Below are positions 44,983 to 54,948 of a DNA stretch of 64,000 bases, in pieces. Position 1 is the stretch's first letter. Each line of letters starts with the position of its first letter. The notes under the pieces are model-generated. The model saw only the letters and a list, made by a program, of their open reading frames with translations. It was not told the DNA's origin and searched no databases. A program made the translations under genes and the position numbers. This DNA is from Sanderia malayensis (lineage: Eukaryota > Cnidaria > Scyphozoa > Semaeostomeae > Pelagiidae), in contig RQOL01000537.1 of the NCBI GenBank assembly GCA_013076295.1, positions 62,001 to 126,000 of the forward strand, read 5' to 3'.

Positions 44983-47188
44983 ATTCAAGTGGACAGAGAT
45001 TGCATCAATGCTTCTCGTTTCCAGATGGACGTTACGAAGGAGAGTGATAGAAATGGGGATCGAAAATGAAACTGGATATTCGAACATATGTGATGAAGAA
45101 CTTGACAGACACCTCATGATCTGCAGAAAAACGCATGGGACATACACTGGGCGCTCCATCTTTAATGGATATTTAAAATTGAATTGCATCAGAGTCCAAC
45201 AAAGGCAGATAATTTCCTCTCTTGTTCGTGTTGATCGAGTTGGATCAAGAATAAGATGGGCTTGCCTTGTAAAGAGAAGGAGGTATTGGGTTCCTGGACC
45301 TAATAGTTTGTGGCACTTGGACGGTCACCATAGCCTGGTTTCTTGGGGGTTCGTCATTCACTGGGCAATGGATGGTCACTCCCGTATGGTCATCTTCCTT
45401 CAATGTGCTACAAACAACAGAAAGGAAACAATTTTGAATTTATTTGGGGAATCGATCTTTACATTTGGTGTTCCATCACGGGTGCGTACCGATAAAGGTG
45501 GGGACAACGTGTTGGTATGGGAAAGAATGGAAGAATTACGAAGCTCAAATCGTGGGAGCTACTTGGCAGGATCATCAACGAGAAATCAAAGAATTGAACG
45601 ACTCTGGCGGGATGTCTGGATGTAGATCGGTCATGAATTTTACGATATTTTTCAAGCTATGGGGATAGAAGGTATGTATCCTCGAAATATCCTCATTTCA
45701 TGTTTCCAACCATTTATTTTTCTTGCAAAGATTCTTTGATTGGGGAAGGAAGAAGGACCATTTGGATACACATTTTTTTATAAGCAATTTCAACTCGGGC
45801 TCAGTACTAAAAATTGCTTAGCTGGAAGGCAAATTTTAGTACTCAAAATTGCTTACCAATTGCTTAAATTTTTGTTTATGTTTTTTGAAAATAGATTAGA
45901 AAAAGGTTATTCCTGTTAATAAGATGGTGTCAGTTCACATTTCCTGTTAAGTACTGAAAATACAATTTTTCAAATTGCTTAGCTGTCTTCAATCCAGTAC
46001 TAAAAATGCTTAACTTTTTGTCTTGCCGAGTACTGCCTTGCTTATAAAGCAGTTGCTTATAAAAAAAGGTTTGTACTTCAGTTTTCAAGCTTGGCCTCGC
46101 TTTGGCCAAGTCAGTACAGCACACAAACTCGTAACTTTGTAGGCTATAAGAAACTTACCACGGAGCCGCTAATTGCTAAGAACCTTCCAGTACTAGATGA
46201 AAAATATTAAAAAAACTTAAACAAAAAAACTCTCAAAAGTTTTTTATGGACTTTTTCATTATATTTCGATTATTTCATTCTACAATAGTCATCAGTACAA
46301 CCTTTGAACTTGAAACTCTCACAGCTTTCCATTTGTTGTTAAAAACATGCAATGCTGAACTGTTGTTGCAGTCGTAAAAGTCCATCCAAGTGTTGTGATT
46401 TGAAGGAAATTCTCAGAAAATGTTCATACCAATAAATGTAAGTTTATTGAGCTGGACAGATTTGAATAACCGCTCAAGTGAAAAAATTAAACATTGAACA
46501 GAAAAGATATACGCATAATTACTCAGACAACTAAATGTTAATTTCAAAATTTCAGTTTGATTAACTAGAAAATCTTAATACATCAAATGGGAAAGTCACT
46601 GCTGGTATTAAATAATTACAGGAGAGTCCGGCATTAAAGAAAACAAGGTTTTAATAAGCTGAGACACTCAATATTTGAGGAAGCAATGGATAAAACAATA
46701 GGTTATATTCTAAAAAAATGGTTTCTTATAGGCGGGTGTCTTCTGTATCTTATTTTTGCTAATTCAGAAAGTCTCATGGCATTTGCACTTCTCCTTTACG
46801 TTTGCTTGATACGACAAATCAGAAATGTATGTTCATTTTAGATGATGTATTTTTGCCAACAATAAACCAAGTAATATCCAGTTTTCTGTCTTCATGGAAC
46901 AAGCACCCTCTTCGTACAGAGCATAGCTGGTCACCTCAGCGCATATGGATGAGTGGGATGATAGATCTCCGAAATAGAAGTCAGTGTCAGGTTGGAGATG
47001 CTTGTGCAGAAGAAACTGGCGACATAGATTCTTTGGGAGTGGACTGGAAACATTTAAACAAAATTAATAACAAGGGCTACCATAAGATCACAAATTCAGG
47101 CCCACATTTAAGCAGCAAGCCAAAAATTAACGCAAAAATTACAAGCTTGCAGTTTGCAGAAAAACACAGATTTCGGCTATCTAATTGA
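44983..47188 (+). pseudogene. Integrase-like (rve, D,D34E) gene, two exons seen
   Basis: After an acceptor at 44980-44982, the exon to 45671 starts FKWTEIASMLLVSRWTLRRR, a helix-turn-helix-like part. It continues through RRRYWVPGPNSLWHLDGHH (first Asp), GVPSRVRTDKGGDN (second Asp) and RNQRIERLWRDVW (Glu, 34 residues after the Asp). A TAG at 45623 follows, and then the frame runs IGHEFYDIFQAMGIE to a GT donor. A second exon at 46842-47188 continues DDVFLPTINQVISSFL, NKHPLRTEHSWSPQRIW and MIDLRNRSQ, the family's C-terminal part. This orphan integrase family is repeated in cnidarian and fish genomes (recall). One nonsense codon suggests an inactive copy. Confidence 0.65.
45773..46067. mobile_element. 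Small foldback element in the integrase-gene intron
   Basis: TTTTTTTATAAGCAA at the left and its inverted copy at the right enclose repeated AGTACTAAAAATTGCTTAG words in both orientations. No target duplication is visible. Confidence 0.45.
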
Positions 47189-47640
47189 CTTGCCTTGAAA
47201 ATAGTTGCCCATCAATTTTAACTAATTTAATCCCACACCAAAAGAAAAAATTAAAAATTGACTCTCACTGTTGTGTTTTGCCCCTGTTAAGAGGAAACAG
47301 CGTGATACTCACTTTGCAACTTTACTTTGTGTCCCTTTTTAGAAAAGGGCGTTTCCATTTAAAAGAGGGTGTGGTCCCCAAAAATTTGCATTCACAGCGC
47401 ATATATGGCCCACCACGATGTTTGCCCTAGGACCCAGAAGCCCTGACCCCTATCAAGTCACTGCCTTAATTAGTGATCTTCAGCCATTGCCAAAATGTAA
47501 CATAACAATTTAAGAAACTACTGTAGGTACACCAAAAAACAAATACTTTAAAAATTAAATTTCGTTCATACACTGGTAAAAGCTCTGTTGCTGCCTTGTC
47601 GAATTGCAGAATCAAGCCCTACTTTGAAATCACAGTAATT
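47189..47640. other. No gene seen
   Basis: Sequence between the integrase-like and HECT-like genes. Short frames only. Confidence 0.4.
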
Positions 47641-47648
47641 TTCAAACC

Positions 47649-47898
47649 CTACTGACAAATGCAATGCAAGAGGCCAAGTGGATACAAAAATATTGTTAGC
47701 TCATTGACAAATTTAACTGATATTTTTTGCACAGGTAGAGCTATGCCACCAGTTACATAGACCAGGAATCTTTCCAAGGTTTCTCTGCTTGATTCGGTAA
47801 TGTATTGATGCAGGAGATGATATGCTGCAGGATTATTTAGTGTTGTCGAATTTGAGCTGCTGCAGTAATCTTGTTGCAGTGAGGTTTTCTTCTTGGTG
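47649..47898 (-). pseudogene. HECT-like C-lobe exon, left flank of MULE copy B
   Basis: On minus, from the target site the frame reads VMHQEENLTATRLLQQLKF. After a shift near 47840 it reads HQYITESSRETLERFLVYVT and ALPVQKISVKFVNE, resembling the HECT C-lobe (a V-T-G block, then the strand P-x-x-I-x-V-x-F). It continues the exon at 54435-54596: removing the MULE and one target copy joins NLFEAF to VMHQEEN in frame. Confidence 0.5.
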
Positions 47899-47908
47899 CA
47901 TGACAAAA

Positions 47909-47975
47909 CTAGCCATTACCCGCAGCACACCTCCCAAATTTAAAACAAAGGATAACTTCATGTACGACTGGACAG
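47909..47975 (+). repeat. Left terminal inverted repeat of MULE copy B
   Basis: Pairs with 54358-54424. Shared words are CCCGCAGCACACCTCCCAA, TTAAAACAA and AACTTCATGTA. Confidence 0.8.
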
Positions 47976-48410
47976 ATATGCGCAATGGATCTTGAAACGA
48001 AAAAATGCCTCGACATCCAAACCGAAAACGCCAGAAAACGACGACGACTATTTTCGTTGAAGGACAAACACAAAACAAACTCTTGAGCTCTGGATAGGCC
48101 TAGTCAAAAGTGAACCATCCCATCAGAGCTCGAAGTATGGTAAGCATGTGTGATTAGGTGTACAGTTTGAGTTAATCAGGACTTGGTAGAACAAGATTTT
48201 TATAATTTTGGGAAAAAATTTATTCACATTGCCGTGGGTTTGCCCTTGAGCCCTGGTCCACAAATCATGTTGAGTCTGTTTTTTATTTCAAATTGAAAAT
48301 AATGGGCTAGGGTAGGCCTAGCCAGGCCTATTATAATAGATTTTAGGAAACAAAATATAATCAACATTGCACTTCCTCCGTCTCTAAAAAAAGTGTTTAT
48401 TAAACAACCT

Positions 48411-48689
48411 TTAGTTCATAACTTTTGAACAGATTGAGCATACATAATTGTCAATGTTTTTTCCATCATCACAAGAAAAGTGGGCCCAAATTCCGCACAG
48501 TGGACATTTCACCCAATTGACATTTTTATTGGTTGTTTCATCATCTTCCCTGAAACAGAATCCACACACTTTTGGTGTCTGTTTCTTCAATGTTTTGTAA
48601 ACAGCTTTAATTTCTTCTGCTGTTGGTTTTTTAATTGTCTGCTCTGTTTTTTTGTGTGGTTTTTTTGTTTTTTGAAATTTCCGTTGTAC
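48411..48689 (-). other. In-frame PHD-like C-terminal extension behind one TAA
   Basis: Directly after the TAA at 48690-48692 the same frame stays open to a second TAA at 48411-48413. It encodes VQRKFQKTKKPHKK, then CGFCFREDDETTNK, CPLCGIWAHFSC and YVCSICSKVMN, a C4HC3-like cluster. Copy A has Glu at the position of the first stop and continues through the same domain. Either the stop is a recent mutation or it is read through or removed. Confidence 0.75.
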
Positions 48690-51600
48690 TTAAAACTTTT
48701 TATTTGGTGCACACCTTTGCTTTATCTCAAAGTATGAGTGTTCACCGTCCAAAGAACTTAATCCCTGTGTCACACTGATTACAGAGTTGACATGTAAAAT
48801 GCATGCTTGAAGCGCTCTGCAACTTTGTGATGACTGCGCAACTGAGAGCAATTGTTCAACTTTCTTCATTACATTGTTTTTCAAGTTCTCTATTTCTGGC
48901 TGTCCTTCTGCATACTCTGCATCATTTTGAAGAAGTGTTTCAAAGTAGTCGATGGGCTCTTCTTCTTTTTTATTTGTAGTTGATACTTCTGGTACTTTGA
49001 TCTGTGCATGGACAGCATGGATGTGTTTACAAGCCAAAGACCTGATTGTAAAATCTGTACAGCTGCATGTATAAAGGTGTTGGCAAACTTGACACAAAGA
49101 ACATTGCATTTGACAGCTGCAATCAGGTTTGTTTCTTTTAACATCATAAAATTTTTTTTTCTCTTCTTGTGATCGAACATCCCATTTTCCGTTTTCTATT
49201 TGTGTTATGTGATTCTGGTCTATTTCCATTGCTCTTTTATGTCTCCTGTCTGTCTCTCGTTGTTTAAATGTGCGCTTTCCTTTTTGTGCTTTTATGAGAC
49301 CATCAAACACTTTATCTCTGGCAATCTTAAGCAGTGTACATAGGAGGTGGTCAACACGTTTGTTCTGTCTTCTTTGAAAATAGACACCTTTGAGTACATT
49401 ATGAAATGCTTCAGTAACCATGTTCGTATTGATTCCTTTACCAATCCTGAAGCATGATGCCCATTGCTGTGGCTGATGCATATAGTAGTCCATGAAATAA
49501 TCATTAAACCCGGGGCTTTTCTTTTCACACCATGCACTGAACTGTTGAATACCTTTGCGAAATGCATTCTCATTAAGTTCCATCTGTAATGTTTTTAAAG
49601 CCTTGTAGATTTCTGCCTGCTGTTCTTGCCTCTGCACATGTTTTCTGAGATTTTTTCGCCAGTTCCGGTCAACATGCCAAGAACAAATAAGTTTTGACTT
49701 TGGGGCTGCAAAATGGTAAATCCAACTGTTGTAAAAGTTATTGGCATCATCAGACATAAACACATTGACATTCAATTCTCCTGTACGTTCTTTTATTGCA
49801 GCAATGAATGGATTGAGTACTAGCTGGTCTTCTCTGTTTGATATCAACCAAGCAACTGGCAAGCCTTCACCATACTCATCAACAACAAGTAATGTTGTCA
49901 ACATAAACTCATACTGGTTTGTGGAATGAGTTGCATCCATACAAATTATATTTGAGCCATGTGCTTTCAACCTGTCTAACTGATACTGCGTCTGAATACC
50001 CAACAGGAAATCATTTGCCGGCAACCCAAAATCTGTTTTCCCTTGCGGTTTATAAACCAGTACAGGATTAAACTCACATTTTTTTAGCTCTTCAACCCAA
50101 CACTCAACACTGACTGTGTCTTGTTTATGCTTCTCCATCAATTCTATATTGTACTGGTGTTTTATGTTCATGAGATCCTGTCTTTCAATTAAATGGCCTC
50201 TTGTGATACCATGCTCTGTGTCCTCTCTGATTTCATCCAGTATTTTTTCAAGTTTCATGCCACTGGCCAGTTTTCCAGCAATCTTGGTGCGAATATCATT
50301 AGGAATTCTTAAATGACCAAGATATGATTCATGGCCAGTATGACCAAGGCAGTACTGTGCAACTACACATTCACTGTCAAAGTACCTCACTACTTTCATG
50401 TATGATGTGCAATGACCTTTTATTTTACATGTTCCTTGATGTTTCATTGCCTTTTTACCTGTTCCACCTAGTCTTGGTGCTCCTTCTCTGTTGCAAATGT
50501 ACCATGTTGTCTCAAAGTCTCGAGCAGTTCGTGTACCACGGCACCGCACAAACCAAGCTGCTCCTTCCTTTTCCATTGTTTTCTTCCAGATTTCAAATTC
50601 TTCTATATTTTTGAACTCCCTATCTTCTTTCTGTAGCCCTCTTTCATGCACAGTATTAAAATGGTCAATTAACTCCAGTCGTGTAGCACAGCTAAAAATA
50701 TAAATGCAAAGCAATGTAAATTTTCAAATATTACCCATTTGCTTCATACAGTGCATGATATTTAACAACAGCACATCAAATTTGTGACAGTGAGTACATT
50801 TAACTGTACACAAATGTACAGTAACTATTTGAAAACAATTGTGTTTTGAAACAATTTGTGGCAGTATATATTTATTTTGATGTACAATTATTTCCATTGC
50901 AACATTCCAAGCAGTAACAGTAAAAAAGGAGAGCAACAGTTAGCAGGTAAAGGTTTTAATTTTCTGTCATGTTATTAAAAAATGCTTTCTCACCTAAACT
51001 CTTTGCACTCTGAACATTTTATGGACAGAGATTGAAGATTTTTCTGATTTGTTTCTTCTGAAAGTTCATTTGGGTGCTTTCTTTTTTTGTGCTTTCGTAG
51101 CATGTGTGCTGAACTAAAATTCCCCTTGCAATATTCACACTGACGAGACTTTTCATTTTGCTTGTTTTGTTTTCTATGTTTCTTATTTACAGCTACATTT
51201 ACAGTCTTCATTTTTACAATCTCTTTTGCAACTTCTTGGTTATCATTTTCAGGCTGAAAGAGAAGTAGGTAACTTAGCCTCGTGGAACAGCTGTTCTGAT
51301 CAAATTTTATATCGCCATAAAAATTTTTAAGGAGAAAAAGTAGTTTGGTTTGGATTACATACTTGGAAGTCACCTTCATCTTTCTCAATTTCTTTTCCCA
51401 GCATATCCAAACCATCTTCTGACAACATTTCCTCGTCATCTGATAAAATCAGTACATCAATACGTTGCGATGTCGGTGAGTTGTCTATGATGATTTCTTG
51501 CCGATTTGTATTTTGTTTTTCACCAGTCTCTTTGTTTTCAATCTCATCCAGATCTTCACGACCACCATGGATAATTCCAATGTTTGCCAGATTTGCACGT

Positions 51601-54109
51601 TTATTGACAAACCAAGAAGCCAGAACTTGTCTGATATAAGCAGAATTGTCCGATGGATGCTTTAGCCAGGCTAGTCTCTCGTCTGTCGGTTCTTTCGACA
51701 ATTTGATGAAATCATTCCAATCCTACAAGAATGTTTCACAGTTCAAGTAGCATAATTGTAAACAATAAGCTAATAAAGCTAGATGATGCTAACTCAGTTC
51801 TTGTTGGAATATATTGGTTTAAATGTTTTATACAGTATTACATTAAAAAAGCTCAGCGGGCAATAGTTTTTAATTATGATGATAAAATAATAATAATTAG
51901 TTCCGCTCCTCTAATCATGTAAATGCTTTAATGGCAACGAAGTTCAATACCTTAGGTGCACCAACATATAAAGATGCCATCAAGATAGTGATTGGCCCGC
52001 ATATTTCACCACATTGTTGTAGAGGATAGTTTGTCAAGCAAGTTGTAGTGCAAGTGCTCCTATTTCTGTTGCAATTGACATTATGAGCTTGTGAAACTTT
52101 GTGCGGTAGTGCTAGTGCAGTGTTGCTAATCTTTCCAATTGCTTGTATGATTGGTCCAATTGCTTTCTTTATGTTCGTAGGTGGAGTCCATCCCAAGGAA
52201 TCAAGGTACACATACTCCCCACTTGCCAATTCAAACTTTAAAATACTCCAATGGGATCCACATTTGGTTGGAGATCCTACGATGGTCTTCTGTTCTGGAT
52301 TTTTGGTTATATTCAAAATGAATAATATTGATTCCAAAGACGAAATCTGATAATCTAATGCTGCTAACTTAGTGACGATTTCATTGACTGTAAACTCGAG
52401 GAAATGGCTTTGTTGGATTACTTTTATTTTGCTGCTCATTGTATTCAAAATTTGAATGAACGGGTCAAACGTTTGTAGAGTCAGCCAGCGGGAACAGCAG
52501 AGATCTGCAAGGTCAGCAGTGGTTGTGAAAGGATTGGAAATCACTTTACCATTTGGATTGGACCACAGTATATCCTTAAAATCAAGGATTGCTTTGTTTT
52601 CTGGCACAGTGCAAAATTTGGAAGGAGGCTGTATGTCTTTTTGAAACCATGATTCTTCTTCTTCAACTCGATCTCTCACTTTTTTCATCCCATGAATAGT
52701 AACCATGCAGCAAATGTCGTGGCGTGAGAACGATTTCCCCCAAGCTTGCAGAATGTTGAAGTCATTCCTTTTGGATTCGATTGTTTGGCATGCTGTTTGG
52801 CATTCTGTTAATGAAAGCATACGTGTTATTTTATCCAGCGGTTGCGATTTTGTAACTGTAACTTTGGCATAGGTAACATCCATGGCACGATGAACATGCG
52901 GAAATTGTATCTTCAGGAGGTCACGTCTGCTTATTTTGTTGTACACATATTGATTGAGAAGGGCCTGAAATTGAATAAAATAACTTAGATGTGAGGAAAA
53001 GGTGATAAACTGCACCATGCATAGACAGGTATATGGTAATAAAGACCTTTCAATTGATACTTGAATTTACTTTTACGATTTCATCCAAAAAACAGTTCGG
53101 TTTGCTTAAGATAGATCAAACCTATGTTTTCATGCCACACAGCCACGAAATCCTTTCCCTTTTGTATCAATTTTGTCTGTTGTATTTGTTATTAAACATT
53201 GTTTATATGTAGCTTTTAATAATGTATATTTAAATGTAGTTTTAGTTTTGTGTCTTATGTCCCCTGGGCTTAGACGTGGATTCCTGCTTCCCGGTGGTTA
53301 TCGTCCTTGTTTTGTAGCTCAGTCAGTTTACAAGTCATGTTCTTGTAAATTTTTATATTGAATACATAAAAAAGATATAACATGTTACTCTGTCTTGATT
53401 TTTAAACCACTGTCAACTCGACGCCGGAATTTACGTTGATTTATTCTTGGAAGTTGTCCATGTCGAAAACCAAATACGTATGTCTTTTTCCGTTTAACAA
53501 CTGCTTTCTATTTTTGTTTCTACTTTTTCTTTACAGTATGTTGCAAAACAACTCAACAGTTCGTTACAAGATGGGTAAACACTTAACGTTTTTTTTTTAA
53601 TTTAATGTTGACTATCACTGTAAAATGAATTTTTGCTGGAAATTATAGGGTATATATAATGATTAGTGTTACAATGCTCGTTTTTTTACTGACAACTCGT
53701 GACAAAATGAAAAAAATTAAAATCACTTACCTTTGAAACTGGTGTTAGAATGTTACCGGATGCCTTTTTTGTTGGTGGTCCATTGTCCTTGTAGGGTTGC
53801 TTCCTTTTTGGAGCTGAAAAATTTATTGTTGTTATGAACAAACAAACAAGCTATAACTGTATCGACAAACAAACAAGCTATAACGTTTTTGAGCGTAGGG
53901 GGTCAAGAAACGTGATACAGTACTTGAAAAAATCAATTTAAAATGAATCTTCCCTAAAAAGAGGCCAAACAGGCCTAAACACTCATTTTATGTTTGGGAT
54001 ATCAGAAAATTTGATGATCAGGAACTTTGATGGAAACCATAGATTAGAAGTTTGAAAATTTAAAAGATGCGTGTTACATACCTTGGCAGTGAAGTTTTCT
54101 TTCTGACAT
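48690..54109 (-). CDS. Ulp1-type protease / MULE transposase fusion, six exons
   Basis: Minus exons: 54109-54082, 53813-53731, 52964-51951, 51722-51363, 51253-50994 and 50691-48690. All have AG acceptors and GT donors, and the total is 3747 nt (1248 residues) with no internal stop. The start MSERKLHC is the first ATG before a GTATGT donor. The protease part (exon 3) has His in GSHWSILKFE, Asp in YLDSLGW and the Gln/Cys segment YPLQQCGEICG. Exon 5 has a C2H2-type finger (CEYCKGNFSSAHMLRKHKK). Exon 6 has LGHTGHESYLGH, the MULE DDE triad (ICMDATHS, NVFMSDDANN, NMVTEAFHNV) and a SWIM finger (CSCTDFTIRSLACKHIHAVH). The transposase would cut and insert the element. Ulp1 proteases remove SUMO-like tags; plant KAONASHI-type MULEs also carry Ulp1-like genes (established), but there not clearly fused. 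Fusion here rests on predicted splicing. Confidence 0.85.
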
Positions 54110-54140
54110 TTTCTTGCGGTGCGATTTAAATGATAAAAAA

Positions 54141-54192
54141 AATTCCCGCGTTTTTTATCCTGTAAAAATTCCCGCGTTTTTTATCCTGTATT
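54141..54192. promoter_or_regulatory. Two tandem 26-bp units with E2F-like sites upstream of the MULE gene
   Basis: AATTCCCGCGTTTTTTATCC occurs twice (54141 and 54167), 32-84 bp upstream of the start codon. TTCCCGCG resembles the E2F core TTTSSCGC. Function is inference. Confidence 0.35.
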
Positions 54193-54357
54193 TTTATTTG
54201 GTTGTTGTTGTCGTTCTTGAGAAAATACAAAGATTTTCATTTGTCTATTTTCGTTGTCGTTTTCGGTCGTTTTCGGTCGTTGGCTATTCTGCGAAAACTG
54301 ATATGTCACGGATCTGAACGAGCCCGAAATATGACTAGTCGGTTTTCGCGGATAACT

Positions 54358-54424
54358 GTACGGTGCTACATGAAGTTTGGCTATTGTTTTAATTTTGGGA
54401 GGTGTGCTGCGGGCAATGGCAAGT
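54358..54424 (-). repeat. Right terminal inverted repeat of MULE copy B
   Basis: Inverted copy of 47909-47975; the gene's start codon lies about 250 bp inside it. Confidence 0.8.
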
Positions 54425-54434
54425 CATGACAAAA

Positions 54435-54800
54435 GCCTCAAAGAGGTTTGGATTCTTTGCAATGGTGGAATGGATGCCTAGTATTTTCATACCTTCCATA
54501 ATTTGTTGTAGTGCGGGAATCCTTTTGCCAATAACGTCATGGAGAATCATAGTTTGCCAGAGATTGTTGCGATTCTCCATCTATAATAACAGGTGATTGC
54601 AGAAGTAGAATATCAAATACAACAGCTTGCTAAAATATAAAGTGCAATATGATGATAACTACTAATGATAACAGTTCAAAGTCTATTACAAATCAAATAG
54701 GACATATTGGGGTAATATCTCAATACTTACTGTTATTGCCTTCATAATGCCCCATTCGATTTGCAAGTTTTGGAATTCATCCTCACAATTTATATCTTTA
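54435..54800 (-). pseudogene. HECT-like exons, right flank of MULE copy B
   Basis: Minus exon 54596-54435 starts after ATTATAG and encodes MENRNNLWQTMILHDVIGKR and NPNLFEAF up to the insertion. An earlier exon ends near 54732 with a GTAAGT donor and encodes EDEFQNLQIEWGIMKAIT. Layout matches the middle of G2E3-like HECT proteins (recall). With 47649-47898 it is the gene split by the MULE. Confidence 0.5.
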
Positions 54801-54948
54801 ATTGAAACGGAATTCATATCAGGGTCGAAAATCAGAAAATGAAACAAAATTTCTCCATTAACCTAACTTGATAAATTATGTCATGAATTGAATTATTTTA
54901 TTGGTTCATAATGTAGTTTTTAGTTATAAATGTAATTTGCTTTTTAAT

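Larger units (their letters stand above)
47909..54424 (-). mobile_element. MULE copy B, 6.5 kb, inverted termini and 10-bp duplication
   Basis: CATGACAAAA lies directly outside both ends (47899-47908 and 54425-54434). The left end reads CTAGCCATTACCCGCAGC. The right end, inverted, reads ACTTGCCATTGCCCGCAGC. Similarity is strong for about 60 bp and then patchy to about 180 bp through GAAAACGACGACG-like words. It carries one six-exon gene reading inward from the right end. Long inverted ends and an 8-11 bp duplication are standard for Mutator-like elements. Confidence 0.85.

Noticed and set aside
14875..48692. Reassigned stop codons (several genes have one in-frame TAA, TAG or TGA inside a conserved domain)
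   Set aside because: Comparison of the MULE copies shows different ancestral residues at the stops (Arg at TGA, Glu, Gly and Asp at TAA), many genes also carry frameshifts, and intact genes end at the same codons. TGA at former CGA fits CpG decay.
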